The notes beneath the pieces are model-generated. The model had not been told where the DNA came from. It searched no databases and saw only the letters and a program-made list of their open reading frames with translations. Position numbers and translations under genes: made by a program. Positions 22,001 to 34,177 of a DNA stretch of 64,000 bases are shown piece after piece. Numbering within the stretch: the first letter of the stretch is position 1; every line of letters begins with the position of its first letter. The stretch is from Silurus meridionalis (taxonomy: Eukaryota; Chordata; Actinopteri; Siluriformes; Siluridae): NCBI RefSeq assembly GCF_014805685.1, contig NC_060892.1, positions 15,555,490-15,619,489 on the forward strand, in the 5' to 3' direction.

Positions 22001-24495
22001 TGTGAGCTGCTGCTGGTATAGTTGTGCAAGGTCACTGGCTAAACCAGGTTCAACAGCTTGTAACTGTGCAGGAATTTGAGAAGGTAATGACTGGAGTGAC
22101 ATTGGCTGCATCATGAGTGGAGAGAAAAGAGGAAGATCCATAGGCATTGAAATCTGAGGTAGTGGACCTTGAGGCTGTGGAGTTGAAGCAGTTGGTGGAG
22201 TGATTGCGGGGGCAGAGACAGGTATATTTGGTGTCGGTACTCTCTGTGGAGGAGGTGGAGGTGGCGGGGGAGGAGGAGGTGGTGGTGGGGGAGGAGCAGT
22301 CTCAGGTGTTTGTGGTCTTAGTGGGTACAGCTTGTCATACTGTTCTCTGTACTCTTTAGCAAACCTTTCTAGTGATCTAAATGGAAAGAAGGCCTGATGG
22401 ATATGCTCCTGGTGACTTTTTAGTATTAATATGTTGGAAAAGAGCTTTCCACAGGCTTCACATTCCAATTTCTCCAGTCCCTCAACAGGGTCCACAACTC
22501 TAGTGATACCACCTGTGGCAGTTGATCCAGACACAGATCCTGTGGGCTTTCTCTGAGCTTTCTGTTTATTTTCATTGTACTGAATCACCAATTCAAATCC
22601 AAAATTCTCCAATAGCACTTTGGTGGCATTACCACGAGCATCTGATGCAATCCTTGGTGGAAGGCATCCATTGTCCTGATTCAAATTAGCAATAGTCTGT
22701 GGTATATCTTTCTTTTCTTTGGACTTTAAATTGTCTGGGATATCCTTTGGATTATGATCTTCTGATTTATCATTAATTTCTTTATCCTTTGGCAGATCTC
22801 TGTCCTTCTCACTATGAGGAACAAGCGACTTTGGTTTTTTTTCTACAGGGTGTGAGAGAGATGCACTCTGCTGAAGTAATGCCATTTGGCTTGATGCCTG
22901 GGAGTGGGAGTGGGCTTGGTGCTGTTGCTGAAGGTGATGATGCATCAGTTGCTGTTGTAGGCAGCTCTGTTGGGCCTGCTGGGCCTGGTTCTTCTGCTCC
23001 TCCAACAAAGAAGCAGCAGAGCCACTTAGGTTCATTGAAGAACTGCTCAAGCCCATTTCTGGATTCAGCTGGAATTCTGCCCCAGGGATATAGAAAGGAA
23101 ACAGAAGCTGTTGCTGCTGAAGGGGCAAAAGTGCATCTGCTGTCATTGGGAAGTGCTGGAGAAGTGGGTTGAACAGCTGGGACTGAATAAGGGCAGCTTG
23201 CTGTTGGAGCTCCTGCTGAAGTTGGGCCTGGGCTTGCGCTTGAGCTTGTGCCAACTGTTGCTGCTGTTGGAGTTGCTGGTGACCTCTTGAGGACAGCATG
23301 TCTGCAAATTTCTTTTTTTTCACCTCATGGGACTCAGAAGAAGGAGGATGAGAAGTTGAGTTAGACATGGACTCAAGGTTCTGGGACTGACTAAGCTGGT
23401 TTCCTCCCAGGATGCTCTGTGCTGTCTGAACCCCTGCTGGAGAGCAGCTGTTGTTGTTTGAGCTGGTTGTTGAGTTAGATGATGGGATAGGGCTGGGAGT
23501 AGGAGTGCTATTTGAAGTGCCTCCACTTAAACCGCCACTGCTGACCGAACTGGAGCCTCCACCTGCTGCTTCAAGTTTGGCCGCCCTGGCTTTAGTCTGG
23601 TGCAGGACAGAGCGCATATGAATCTCCAGTGTAGAGCTTTGACTGTATGCAACATTGCAAGTGCTGCATTTGAAGGGCTTATTATCAGGACTGCTGGTTG
23701 GTTCTGGTTGACCTGTAGTGGATTCCTGCAGAGCCCGTTTGACCTTATGCAAGTGCGACACAGAGTTATAATGTACCAGTAAAATATTCTTCTGGGTAAA
23801 AGACTCTTTGCAGACTGTACACTTAAAAGGACGAGAAGGGTCTAAGAACTTCTCCATGGTGAAATTGGGACCTTTCCTAAACGGCAGCGCTCGCTTGGGC
23901 TCAGATCCAGAATCCTCTTGTAATGATCCAGAGTCACTGCCAGTTGGACTCTGTTTCTCGTCTGGATCACTGTCCTCTCCTTCTTTTTCATCTTCAATGA
24001 GTCCTCCATGGTCCTCTCCAAGTGAAGGGTCACCGATAACCATGAGGTCTCCATTCATTAGCAAGCCACCATAGAGTTGCTGAAGATCAGCTTCACTCAG
24101 CTCAAGGTGACTGGACTCCAGGTGTTTTTTCAAGGCCTGTAGTGTCCTGAAACTCCGCTGACAAAGACAACACATGGTGGCTGCTCTGATGACATGGTAT
24201 TGGGAATGCAACTGCAATTTCTCAATTGTCTTGAATGCCAAACTGCACTGGTTGCAACGGTACTTGTAAACATGGCGATCAGAAACAGGGAGTTGTGGCC
24301 TTTTGTTATGGACCTCATTGAAGTGCACCTGGAGAGCATTGGACGATTTAAATACTTGATTACAGCCCTTTTTCCAGCAAAGGAAACCAGTAGTTTCATC
24401 TCTTGCAGGATGTTGATCTTCAAGAGGTGATTTGCGAGATTCGATTATGTCTGAGACCAGTGAAATTCCTTTATCAGCTTCAACATCTGTAGCAT
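19015..24495 (-). CDS. zfhx3: zfhx3 giant exon (exon 9): ten zinc fingers, four homeodomains
   Basis: A 5,481-nt exon encoding about 1,826 residues of this nuclear DNA-binding regulator of neuronal and muscle differentiation (role known for the family). The acceptor CCGATTGCAG ends at 24496; the donor is at 19014. From the N-terminal side come C2H2 fingers [34 protein letters not shown] and CSTCNVAY; a Gln/Ala-rich region (about 22900-23290); finger CEACGKLF; a poly-Pro run (22253-22300); and homeodomain 1 (about 21800-21980, [16 protein letters not shown]). Then homeodomain 2 (about 21508-21690, [13 protein letters not shown]), fingers CKKCSLVF and CEQCKLAF, homeodomain 3 (about 20333-20514, [15 protein letters not shown]), finger CPFCRALF, homeodomain 4 (about 19435-19625, [14 protein letters not shown]) and finger CTLCGVKY. 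No frameshift or in-frame stop. Acidic, Ser-rich linkers separate the modules. Close similarity to human ZFHX3 is recognised from memory. Confidence 0.98.
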
Positions 24496-24622
24496 CTGCA
24501 ATCGGATACAATAATAAATTTTAGTGATATAAAAGTAGGACTTTTTTGTGTATGCAAATAATTGTATTCTATTTTCATAGGTTTTCACAGCTGGTATTCA
24601 AAATGTTAACAATTGTACACAC
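24496..24622 (-). other. zfhx3 intron between exons 8 and 9
   Basis: 127-nt GT-AG intron; donor ACAAACAG|GTGTGT at 24622, acceptor CCGATTGCAG ending at 24496. Phase 1: G|AT gives Asp. Confidence 0.92.
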
Positions 24623-24746
24623 CTGTTTGTTTCTTTGTATCTTCAGAAGTTGAGTTAGACAAGGATTGGGGTGTGTTTTGAGAATCTTTCTCCGGTCCAG
24701 GGACTGGTATAAACATGCTTGCTGGCAAAACCTCTGATGTTGCCAC
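24623..24746 (-). CDS. zfhx3: zfhx3 linker exon (exon 8), 124 nt
   Basis: Small exon with acceptor TTTATTTTTCAG before GTG at 24746 and donor CAG|GTGTGT at 24622. It reads 41 residues, VATSEVLPASMFIPVPGPEK followed by a Ser/Thr/Gln-rich stretch ending KKQT, and one extra base. The start aligns with the human ZFHX3 segment just after KLIMTV (TTPEMVMPSSMFLPAAVP, from memory). Phases agree with both neighbours. No domain; a disordered linker between the finger pair of exon 7 and the fingers of exon 9. Because both ends are fixed by splice sites and phase, confidence is high despite the low conservation. Confidence 0.93.
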
Positions 24747-26256
24747 CTGAAAAATAAAACACATAGTGTACCATGTTAATTCTTTAATTCTTCTCAACAG
24801 CCACTGATAAGGAATGCAGGATACCTTAAATAATTGTTTGCTTAGTTTTTAATAACTTATAAAAAAAGTCTATGTGAATTGAGTTTGTATAATTACTTCT
24901 ACAATCATTCGTGTAAAAAAACGTTTTTGTCAATGAAAGGTTTCCCTCCACACAAGCAATCAAGTTATTAATGTTTTTTTATTTTAATTCTAAGAATTTG
25001 CACTTTGATCACTGATGATGTTTGTCAAACTCTGGAAAAGTTCTGCTGTAGCCAATTAGTGTGATGGGGCCAAGAAGTCTACCCTGGTCAGCTGAAAAGC
25101 TTATTAGGTGCCTAATTAAATAATTCCTTCTCCTCATAAAAGTGTATCACATTTCAGTGAAAAGCTCAGAGCACAAAGCACAAAGAAATTCCCTGTTTTT
25201 TTTTCTGAACAGCTTCCATTCTTTTGTCGCATCTCGATGCCTCTTCTCTCCTCTCATATCCCCTTTTATTCCTTTCTCCCTCATCCAGAAAGGGGAAAAA
25301 AGATAACAATTCATAAAAATCACTCATTAACCAGCTCCTATTTAACAACAATCAGTGAATGAGATTGGAAAAAGGGCTTGGAGATGGAGCACTGTCTGCT
25401 TCACCTTCCTTCAATTAACAGAACAATCAGCCTCTCTACCTGGGCTGCATTTCAATTCCTCATTCCTTCCCATCTACCCCTCCTGCTCACCTCTCTTCCA
25501 TGTCTAATTCCTACTTTCATTCTATGTTTATGTCCTTGTGTGCCAATCGTCTTCTCTTTTTTTCATCAAACTACCTACACCGCACACCCTTTAGTATCAG
25601 TGTGACTACATAAATGTTTAGATAAGAAAATCTATTTTGGATCATTAGAGTATATTTAACATGTATCTAGAATATTCTTTCATTCTATTTTGTTTTTTTT
25701 CCCACTAATCAGTACATATTCATAGACAGGTTTTATGGTGCACACAGTAGACTGAGTGCTCCCAGTTCTGAAATATAAAATCTACCATGTACAATCATCA
25801 TCGAGCCCCTGACTGCATGAAGGACACTGTCTTCAAGCAGCTACTTTAAATGGAACTGTTAAGACAGCTCCATCCATTAAAATCTGATTACTCTATGCAG
25901 ATTCATGCTGGAAAATAAATGTGATTTTTATTTCTTTTTTCCACAACCACATGCTCCTCCAAACTGAAAGGTGTAATCTAATGTGGCCAGTATGGAGTTT
26001 TGCAAAGCAAAACACGGCACTGATTTACATTACAAAGTGAACTGTTTCTAGACAAGTGCTTCATTAAGCTATGAGAGCCCAGCACAGCCAGTATCCCAAG
26101 GTCATTTTTTAATTTGGACTGTCTAATTCGCAAAAACACTGTTCCAAATGGCTATCATCTGAGCCAGACTGAGATTTAATGAAGCACAATTATTTTCATT
26201 ATCCCTATCTAAGACAGACAGAAAATGATACACAGACAGAGAGGGAGGGAGGGATT

Positions 26257-26261
<5 letters not shown>

Positions 26262-26298
<37 letters not shown>
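26262..26298. repeat. (GA)n microsatellite
   Basis: About 18 GA units in a zfhx3 intron, preceded by GGGA repeats. Confidence 0.95.
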
Positions 26299-26304
<6 letters not shown>

Positions 26305-26846
26305 GACAAATAAAGAGAGAGCCTGCTCGCATTTTTATGCACTGTCTACAAGAAATGAGTCACCTATTTCCGAATTCATTAAGAGTGCCTGTCTGACATG
26401 AGGGGATAGAGTAGCTTTACTCTCCTTCTACTTGTAAAAAAAAAAAAAGGGAAAAAAGAAAAAAGGTGCTGCTTTTAATGTGTATTGTATTGCTCCAGTG
26501 TGTTTTTACAATGTGCCACTAGTGTAGGGAGACCGATGCATTATCATCTCTATAAAAGAAAAAATATTGCTACCTGGCCCTAATAATGTGTTCATCATTT
26601 GCTTCCTGGCTGCTGAGCAGAGACGGCATAACGCCGTTCAGAGGCACCCTTGCTCTGAGTGATCGACGAGTGAGCAATTCCCCTCCACAGACAAATATAA
26701 ACATAATTATTTCTCCACTTCAAATATGGAAAAATAGAGCTGTAGCATCCTCCATCAACTCTGCAATAATGCTCCATGGTAGAGTCGATGGGATGCGGTA
26801 GGTGATGAAGGTGAGTTGCTTAAAGAAGAAATGTATTACAAAGTGG

Positions 26847-26948
<102 letters not shown>

Positions 26949-28482
26949 TTGAAATCCTTTATAAAATAGAAATCTTATAAGCATAATGTTAAATACACTG
27001 TGCATGCCATGTGCACAAAATACATAAAATTGTGTTGTATGATTTCTTATCAACCTATTCATACAGGGTGCATAAGATTTGATCCCATACGATCTTCAAA
27101 TTATTTATTTATTTGTCAAATTGCATGCTGCATGTTGTGAAGCATTGGATGTATGCATAATACTATATACTATATGTTTCTAAAGAGAAGAGTGTGCTGG
27201 TGGGTTAAAAAGGGGAAAATAATTAAATTAAATTATTTGCCCATATAAATGATCTGCTTGTTCGGAATAGCTCTAGAGTAATTTGCAAAATGGAAGGACT
27301 GAGAAGGCAGAGATTTTCTCTGACGCTGTATCGACTGATAAAAACAACGGCCATGTCGGTACAAGTGTTTGGGCAGAGGATCACCCGAACCATTCGCAAA
27401 ACCTTTCACCCTATCAAATCTGAATTGTAATGAGTCAACGAGATTCCTGCAGGCCGTAATGAACACTTTCATGTCATCAGTGAGAAGGAAGAAGAAGAGA
27501 TACTGTTTGTTAAGACGTGTATGGTTAAGAGGTTGTGAGTCCCCTCACGCCGTCAGAGTGGGCCTTTTTGCATTAAACGCACTGTTTTTCTTACAAAAAC
27601 AGGTAGACAAAAGCATAGAAGGAGGAGGTCAGGTGCTCTGCTTTTTCTATTCATACCAGCCTATAGAGGATTCTTAGTTTTCTAATAAAAAAATAGAAAG
27701 TCCCCACAAAAGCCTAATACCATGACATTTACCCTAGTATAGTGAATCTAGGGTACTTATGTACAATTAAAGAGATTTATTTACGTGGTTGGGCCAGAAG
27801 GTCAAAAGTAAGTAGTGAAGTCATAGAAAGACAAGTCTTTTACAATATAGTGCTGCACAACAAGAAGCAACTAGTTTCTGCTTCACTCGGAGGAACAAAA
27901 ACTGTTGTTAAAAGTGTAAGGTTCAGAAAGTAGGTTGAGTTTATACCTAGTCTGAATAAAAAAAAAATATATGAAATTCACATTTTTTTTTTGTTTAAAT
28001 GCAACACGTTCTATTTTCACTTTGCTTTCCTACATTATCCATGGTTCTGTTTAACTATTTGCTGGTGCAGTTTAGAAAAGGGAGATATAGCCCTCGTTTC
28101 ATCTCTAGACAGAAATGCAGTTGAAGTTCTTGGGTCTGGCTAGCTGTCTCCACTTCCTCATCCATACACTTTGCTTAATCAGATCAGCTTTCCAAGCTTC
28201 AGCATTCATTTTAAACCAACGTCAATGCAACTGTGCTCGTCATCACTTCTTGAGTCTCCACAACTGCGATATATAGCTGATACATTAATGCACATTAAAG
28301 AGTCAAGTGAGAAAGAGCTTAGTATAGAAATATGCTTAGAATAGAAAGCAGATTTCAGGCTACAATCTGAAATCCAATTCAAATACAAGCCTAGACAAAG
28401 TGAGCAAGGTGTTTTTGTTGTAATTCACGACACACACAGAGAACCAAGCAAAACCTCTCTGTAGGAAACTGAGAACACTCAC

Positions 28483-28683
28483 AGTGGCTATGAGCTTGTC
28501 GACGCAGTCCGGTGCCACACTGTGGAGGTGCGTGAGGTGGAACTGCAGGTGGACCTTGTTGTTTAGCGTGTCCTGGCACAGCGGGCATCGCAGCATGGGC
28601 TGCACTGAGTGCTGGGTCATCACGTGCATCCTCAGTCGGTTCAGATCTGTGTTGGTGAACTTACAGTAGGGGCACTGGTACAT
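28483..28683 (-). CDS. zfhx3: zfhx3 exon 7: two C2H2 zinc fingers
   Basis: 201-nt exon, exactly 67 codons, phase 0 on both sides. Acceptor CTCTCAG precedes ATG TAC CAG at 28683; donor ACT|GTGAGT at 28482. It encodes [20 protein letters not shown] ending VMTQH, then [19 protein letters not shown] ending LTHLH, and DCVDKLIAT. These are two C2H2 fingers joined by SVQPM, a block nearly identical to human ZFHX3 ([17 protein letters not shown], from memory). The ATG here is an internal Met, not a start. The acceptor's pyrimidine tract is part of a long TC microsatellite. Confidence 0.97.
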
Positions 28684-29599
28684 CTGAGAGAAAAAGAGAA
28701 AGAGAGAGAGCGAGAGAGAGAGAGAAGAAGAGAGAGAGAGAGAGCGAGAGAGAGAGAGAGAGAGAAAGAGAGAATTATTATCCTTTCAAACAGTGTGTGT
28801 CCGTGTAAGACCCACACTGTAGTGTGGCAGAGGTCTGGCAAACACTTCAAAGGCCTCTCATCTGTCGAATATCATATTGATTTTCCACCTTTTGCACAAT
28901 TAGCGATGCAAGAGCAGCAAAAACGGGAGAAAAGTAATCTTCAGGACAAGCATGCATAATGCAGAAAGGGCAGTCTAATTCAGGGATTGCGTACACCTGC
29001 ATTCTGGCATACCTTCGAGTTGTTATTTGCTTTGTCATATAATTAAAGCTTGAAAAAAATATTCTGTATAATCTGGATATAAATATCTAAAAACCCCTTT
29101 CGTTTTGAAGGGTCATGTGTGCTTCAAAAACAGCAGCAAAATAATTCATTTGATGTTTAATGTACATGTTAACAAAATGACTAAGCGCAAAAAAAAAACC
29201 AGGTTCAGGTCATGGTACTGTGTACAATATCTCTGCATGCAAAGACTTCTCGCATAGTTACGTATCTTTTACATATACACATAGTCATAGCAAAAGCCTT
29301 ATAGACATGTTATGGCCAGGCGACTTGTTCATGAAAAGAATTAGGTATATTTAAATTCATAACAATCTCAGTGTATTTAAATAAAACAATGTTTGGCATT
29401 GTTAGTGATAAGCATTTGCATACACGCCTTCTCATGTGAACGAAGACCACATGTCAATCAAATATAATTTCTACACACATCCTCCGATACTGAAGCAATG
29501 TTACTTTGGTAATTTGACCCAGATGTTTTTGGTCCTAATGTCAACAGATATCCTCCTAAAAATGCAATTCTAATTATTTAATGTTTTCTTGACTCTCAC
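28684..29599 (-). other. zfhx3 intron 6, 0.9 kb
   Basis: Donor GAGCAG|GTGAGA at 29599; acceptor CTCTCAG ending at 28684, phase 0. The 3' end of the intron is a TC microsatellite (GA on the plus strand). Otherwise AT-rich and non-coding. Confidence 0.92.
28686..28773. repeat. Imperfect (GA)n microsatellite beside exon 7
   Basis: 88 bp of nearly pure GA with CGAG and AAG interruptions. In the transcript it is a UC tract that runs straight into the exon 7 acceptor, only two bases (the AG) separating it from coding sequence. Confidence 0.95.
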
Positions 29600-29733
29600 C
29601 TGCTCTCCAGTGCTCTTCTCAGACGTCCGGGGACGCTTGGAAGAGACGGAGCTCTCTGAAGCCCCGGACACTGATGGAGGTCGTTTGGAGGGAACCGGTG
29701 ACTCCGTCTGATCTCTCTCTGACAGGCTGGATC
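29600..29733 (-). CDS. zfhx3: zfhx3 exon 6: Ser-rich basic linker
   Basis: 134-nt exon with donor GAGCAG|GTGAGA at 29599. The acceptor most like consensus is GCTGCAG ending at 29734; an alternative GTGTGAAG acceptor 6 nt upstream would extend the exon to 29739 and insert Ala-Ala. Reading: two bases, then SSLSERDQTESPVPSKRPPS, VSGASESSVSSKRPRTSEKS, TGEQ, passing in phase 0 to MYQCPYC of exon 7. The segment aligns with human ZFHX3 SSKRPKT...EQMYQC (from memory). SKRPRTSEK is a possible nuclear localisation signal (inference). No structured domain; likely a disordered linker between zinc-finger groups. Confidence 0.93.
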
Positions 29734-29758
29734 CTGCAGCTTCACACAAACAAAGACG

Positions 29759-29779
29759 AAAAAAAAAAAAAAAAAAAAA
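29759..29779. repeat. Homopolymer A(21), T run upstream of exon 6 acceptor
   Basis: Twenty-one A on the plus strand. On the transcribed strand it is a poly-U pyrimidine tract starting about 20 nt before the exon 6 acceptor. Confidence 0.95.
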
Positions 29780-30694
29780 GCATGGTCAATTTCTAAAAGA
29801 GAACCTTGAACCGTATAAATTAATAAGTACATAAAGAGGATGTTATTATGATAATTCATGTGCACATATCATTATAGATCCATGTTTATGGTCATGACAT
29901 GGATTTTCCATCTGAGTAGATTTGGAGTTAAGGTTTGCTGCTGTAATCATAAAGCCTGCCCTGTGCTCAACCCAGAACTCTTATTCTCATATCTGCAACA
30001 CACTCACTGTTTGTCTTTACTCTTTTAGTCCTGTACACTGGTGAAGCCTTTGCATTAGTAGCCCTCTGTACAGATATAATCTAATTTGAAAGAGCTAGCA
30101 TGATGTAACCAGGTATAACCTTACCATTGGCCTCCACATTCTAGCTCTGACTGATATGAAAGCAATCTTCACTGAAGAAAGTTGAAAGCTCAGGACTAGG
30201 CAGCTCATCTCTTGCTCGTCTTAAAGAGAATCCCACATTGTGCTAGCCACAAACCGTCACCGAAGTCTCTAATGTGCTCTGCTAGCTGGCAGAACATTAA
30301 AATCGGCTAATCCTTTTAATGCAACCTGCGCAGCCATTAACCGCCTCCTCTTCTCTGTCTCCGCAGAGCGAGGCCGAATAACAAGAGGCTCAATGCTGCA
30401 CTAACGGCTAACACAGTCTAGGAGGTAAAGGGATGAGAGAATAGGAGGGGCACAACACAGAGAGCACGGATGAGCTGAGTAAAAATACTCGAGTTAAGCC
30501 GGGCGCTTGTAAAGATGGTAAATCCAACAAGAGCTTGAAAAGGCACCACATGCATGAGCCTCCTTTGGAAAGAATCCGGCGTGAAACGTAAAACTCTAGC
30601 ATACTCTTAAGGAGGCCATAAAGAGTTAAATTTGGTGTGATTTGTCCGGGGCAAATTGAGAGCGGGAGAAACAGAGTTTGTAAGCATGTGGGTT

Positions 30695-30718
30695 TGTGTG
30701 TGTGTGTGTGTGTGTGTG
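30695..30718. repeat. (GT)n tract
   Basis: About 12 GT units on the plus strand, one of only two long GT tracts in this orientation inside the gene. Confidence 0.93.
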
Positions 30719-31721
30719 AGAGTGAATGAGGGGTGGTCGGTGGGTCAGGTTAAGCCCAGCTGACCATGCTCCTTCTGCAGACATTAAAATGTCAGGTCCA
30801 ATCAAGGCCAAGGGCAGCTGAGTGCTGGGATCAGTAAAGACCCGTTGCTTTGGAGCGAGTAGCTTCTGTGCACTATCCAATGTGCCCTTATTAGCGTCTA
30901 GTCACTGCGAATCCCATTAGACACAACCACCAATATAAAAAAAGGAAATGTTAAACAAAAGAACCTCCCATTCACCGCCATTAACCTCTGGTCTCTTCTA
31001 TAGCACTGTCCCTGCCTCTGCATCATCTACTCGAGTCAGGTACACTGGCGCAATGTTTCCCTGCCTCTTTACTTGCTCCATGTGCATCTTTACATGCTCC
31101 TCTTTCCCTATAAAGCATGCATTATTATTCCTGCTTTGTTGGAAATCCCAGAGATGTGCAAGAAAACGTCAAAACAAGTAGTACAGCCTTGACAGCAATA
31201 AGTTCAACCTAGGGCAAAAAAAGCTGAAATATATAAAGGTGGGGAAAAAAACTACCGCAAAATCAGGCTATTTTAATAAAGACATAGAGCTAGAGCATAG
31301 AACATTCGTTGTGCTTTCAATTACAGCTTAACAACAGAAATACCACAGCACGTTAATGTATTAACATGTTTGAAGATAATTTTTAGTTACTTTTGACCAT
31401 GAGCACACCTTTGACTTGCAATCATTAGTAATTTTTTTTCCTCTTGACCACATGAAAATACACATGAAGAAATCTAAACCTAGACACTAAGCTAAGTTAG
31501 TTGGTTAGCTGCTGGTAGTTTTGGTTGGAAAGAGCTTACTTCTGGTTTACTGTGTGCCAACGTTTTAAAATGAGTTATTTGCAGCTGTACTATAAATAGG
31601 ATGAGTCTACACCACCAGGTGATGAGGAGTGCTGTACTGAACCATATAAAGCCCTGTTAGAACTCCATGAAGCCGATCAATCACCAAAAAAGAAAAAAGA
31701 ACAAAGAATGTACTTCTGCTT

Positions 31722-31755
31722 CCAAACCAAACCAAACCAAACCAAACCAAACCAC
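31722..31755. repeat. (CCAAA)n pentanucleotide repeat
   Basis: Nearly seven perfect CCAAA units. Confidence 0.95.
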
Positions 31756-33699
31756 CGTGACTAACGTCCGGCTACTGTGTCATGTTTTTGGTTTTACAGA
31801 GAGACACACACAAAATTAAACACTGATGTGATATGGAGCAAAACTGGAACAAAAAATGGCAGCAGTAAAGAGAAGATTGTTGGTTGGTATGCTGTGTGAG
31901 TGTGTGTGTGAGTGTCACGGTTGGTTTGGCAAGAGAACACGGCTGTGCAGGTCAGATCCATTAACCAAGAAAGACCATGACCAGAACATAAGCTTTTAAC
32001 AGAAGGGTCTCTGTCTCTCTTGCCCTCCCACAGGAGTGAAGGTGTTTGTGTGGGTGATGTTCCAAGCTCCATGTGTGGGCAAGAGATATTTATCCATCTT
32101 CATTTCGCCCTAAATATATAGTGTAAAAAAACAAAAACAAAACAAACTCATGGAATGAGCTTGCTCATAGTATTAGTAATATTTGTTTTGTGCAATCAGG
32201 ATATTGCTATTTTATTACTGGAGCAAATCGCTGCCAGGGTGTTCAGATCTCCACCTCATTTTTTCTTAAATATCATTCTCCGCTTATAACGAAAACCACT
32301 CAGAAACAACAACACGAGCAACTCCAGCAACAACGCAGGGACTTTCCTCTGCCGGCACAAAAGCCAAGTGTAAAAACGAAAGTCTCATGAGTCAATTAAG
32401 TGATTATTAATTCATGGGCCTTTCCGTAAACTGACTGCTGCTGAGTCCCGTAAGTGAATTGGACTTTGGCACCTTCTCTCACCTCCTGGAGATGGACTGC
32501 ATTTCTCAGCCAGGAGGTACTGAGTGGGGTTCTTGGTTCACAGGAGCAAATAAAAAAAGCATACTGTGCTGTCATCGAGTGTGAGACTGTTATGAAGGAC
32601 AGACCAACACTGAATTCAAGTTTCCTTGAGTATTAAAAAAGGCAAAAAAAAAGGCTTTGTGGTTTCATGGTAACATGACAAGCTGCATTTTTTTTTTGAA
32701 GGTCAAAAGAGTCTGTTTATAGCTTCTATAATGTAAGCATTAACATTTATCCTCATTAGAGCACCTATTAAAAAGCATGTTACTCCATAATAAATATCAA
32801 AATATTAATAGTTTACAAATCTAATTGCTCTAGTATGAGGTAATTGCTCTAGTATAAGAGGAATGATCACTTCAGTAACTCTGACTTGCCACAACAACGT
32901 GCCCTTGATCATTTTTTTCTATAACGTGAGCGTGTGTTATATTTGGTAGAGATTATTGTTCTTATAAACTCACAGGGAATAATGGCAGATTGTGGACACC
33001 GCATGACAGGAGCAGGAAAAGCAGGACATATCCCCTTCTGTTTCACCTATTTCAGCCCTATTTTGATATAAAGCTCTGTTCTCATTGCACCACCCAGTAA
33101 TCACCCTTCAAACCTTACCTTCATTTCTAAACTCTTGCGGATAAAGTCCAGTTCTCGCTCCCTTGATAATTTAAACCGTAATTGGCAAAAGGTGGGTTTA
33201 ACTCCCTCAGCTCCCCAATGTTGCCAGTCATTCACTTGTAATATCCACAGGACCAAAAAAATAAAATAAAATAAATGAATAAAAGATCTCACCCCACCTC
33301 TGCTCTGTCCCCTAACCCCACCTCCTCTCCTTCTTTTCATGTCTCGTCATTTTAATCTAGGGGCCGCTCGGGTGCCCTGAGCGACAGAGGGCTGTATTCC
33401 ATTTCACCTCATATTTCTCAGGTAATTACTCTGCATCAATTAATTTCAAATAAAGAAAATTACAAACCAAGGCCTCATTGCGAACGCAACTTCATACTGA
33501 GCCTCATCATATTAAGCGTGCTATCCGTGGTGTAAAAAAACTGCTAAATGAAAGGACCACCTCCAAAGCGCTCGGTGAAAGAAGCGGCCGTGTAGGCCTA
33601 CGGGCAAAGGCTGCTACAAAGCCAAATTTAAAAACCGGGGAATTAAAAAGCAGATATTAATTATCAAGCATGTTATTAATCTTCTCATGTCTGAGGATG

Positions 33700-33721
33700 C
33701 ACACACACACACACACACACA
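33700..33721. repeat. (CA)n tract
   Basis: Eleven CA units, intronic. Confidence 0.93.
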
Positions 33722-33877
33722 GTCTACTCTATCCACCATTTGTAAAAATTTGTGCTCACATATTCATCTTTTCCTGTTCCTGACTGTACTGTTTGTTAAT
33801 TCTACATGGAAAAACCTATTTAAGTGACCTCATCTTTTTTTCCCCCCTTTTAACCAACACACTAATTTGATAGAACT

Positions 33878-33907
33878 TCAAGTCAAGTCAAGTCAAGTCA
33901 AGTCAAG
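33878..33907. repeat. (TCAAG)n pentanucleotide repeat
   Basis: Six TCAAG units, followed shortly by a duplicated CTATTTTACC at 33918-33938. Confidence 0.94.
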
Positions 33908-34116
33908 AGGGCTTTACCCTATTTTACCCTATTTTATAATAATTTAACGGAATGATATGCTTTCAGACTATCAAACAGCACCCTAAACCCACCTCTTTAC
34001 CTGTCATGCTAATTCAATCCAATTATGGCACAGAAATCTAACACCATCACTAATCATTTTTGATAAATTTCCATTCGCTTATTATTATTTATTATTTTGT
34101 GAGTACGATACAAAAA

Positions 34117-34117
<1 letters not shown>

Positions 34118-34177
<60 letters not shown>
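34118..34177. repeat. (CA)n-(TA)n compound microsatellite
   Basis: About 23 AC units followed by about 7 AT units, intronic. Confidence 0.95.

Noticed and set aside
19421..24430. Plus-strand and alternate minus-strand frames over the giant exon, including the GGGGGG frame at 22200
   Set aside because: Shadows of the 5.5-kb zfhx3 exon; the glycine run is the antisense of the poly-Pro tract.
24496..24511. ATG at 24511 as a translation start for the giant ORF
   Set aside because: It lies in the intron; an acceptor CAG ends at 24496 and the phase matches exon 8, so the MYPIA extension is not translated.
28360..28482. Extension of the exon 7 frame past LIAT into [10 protein letters not shown]
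   Set aside because: Reads through the GTGAGT donor into intron; the spliced continuation VATSEVLPASMF matches the family.
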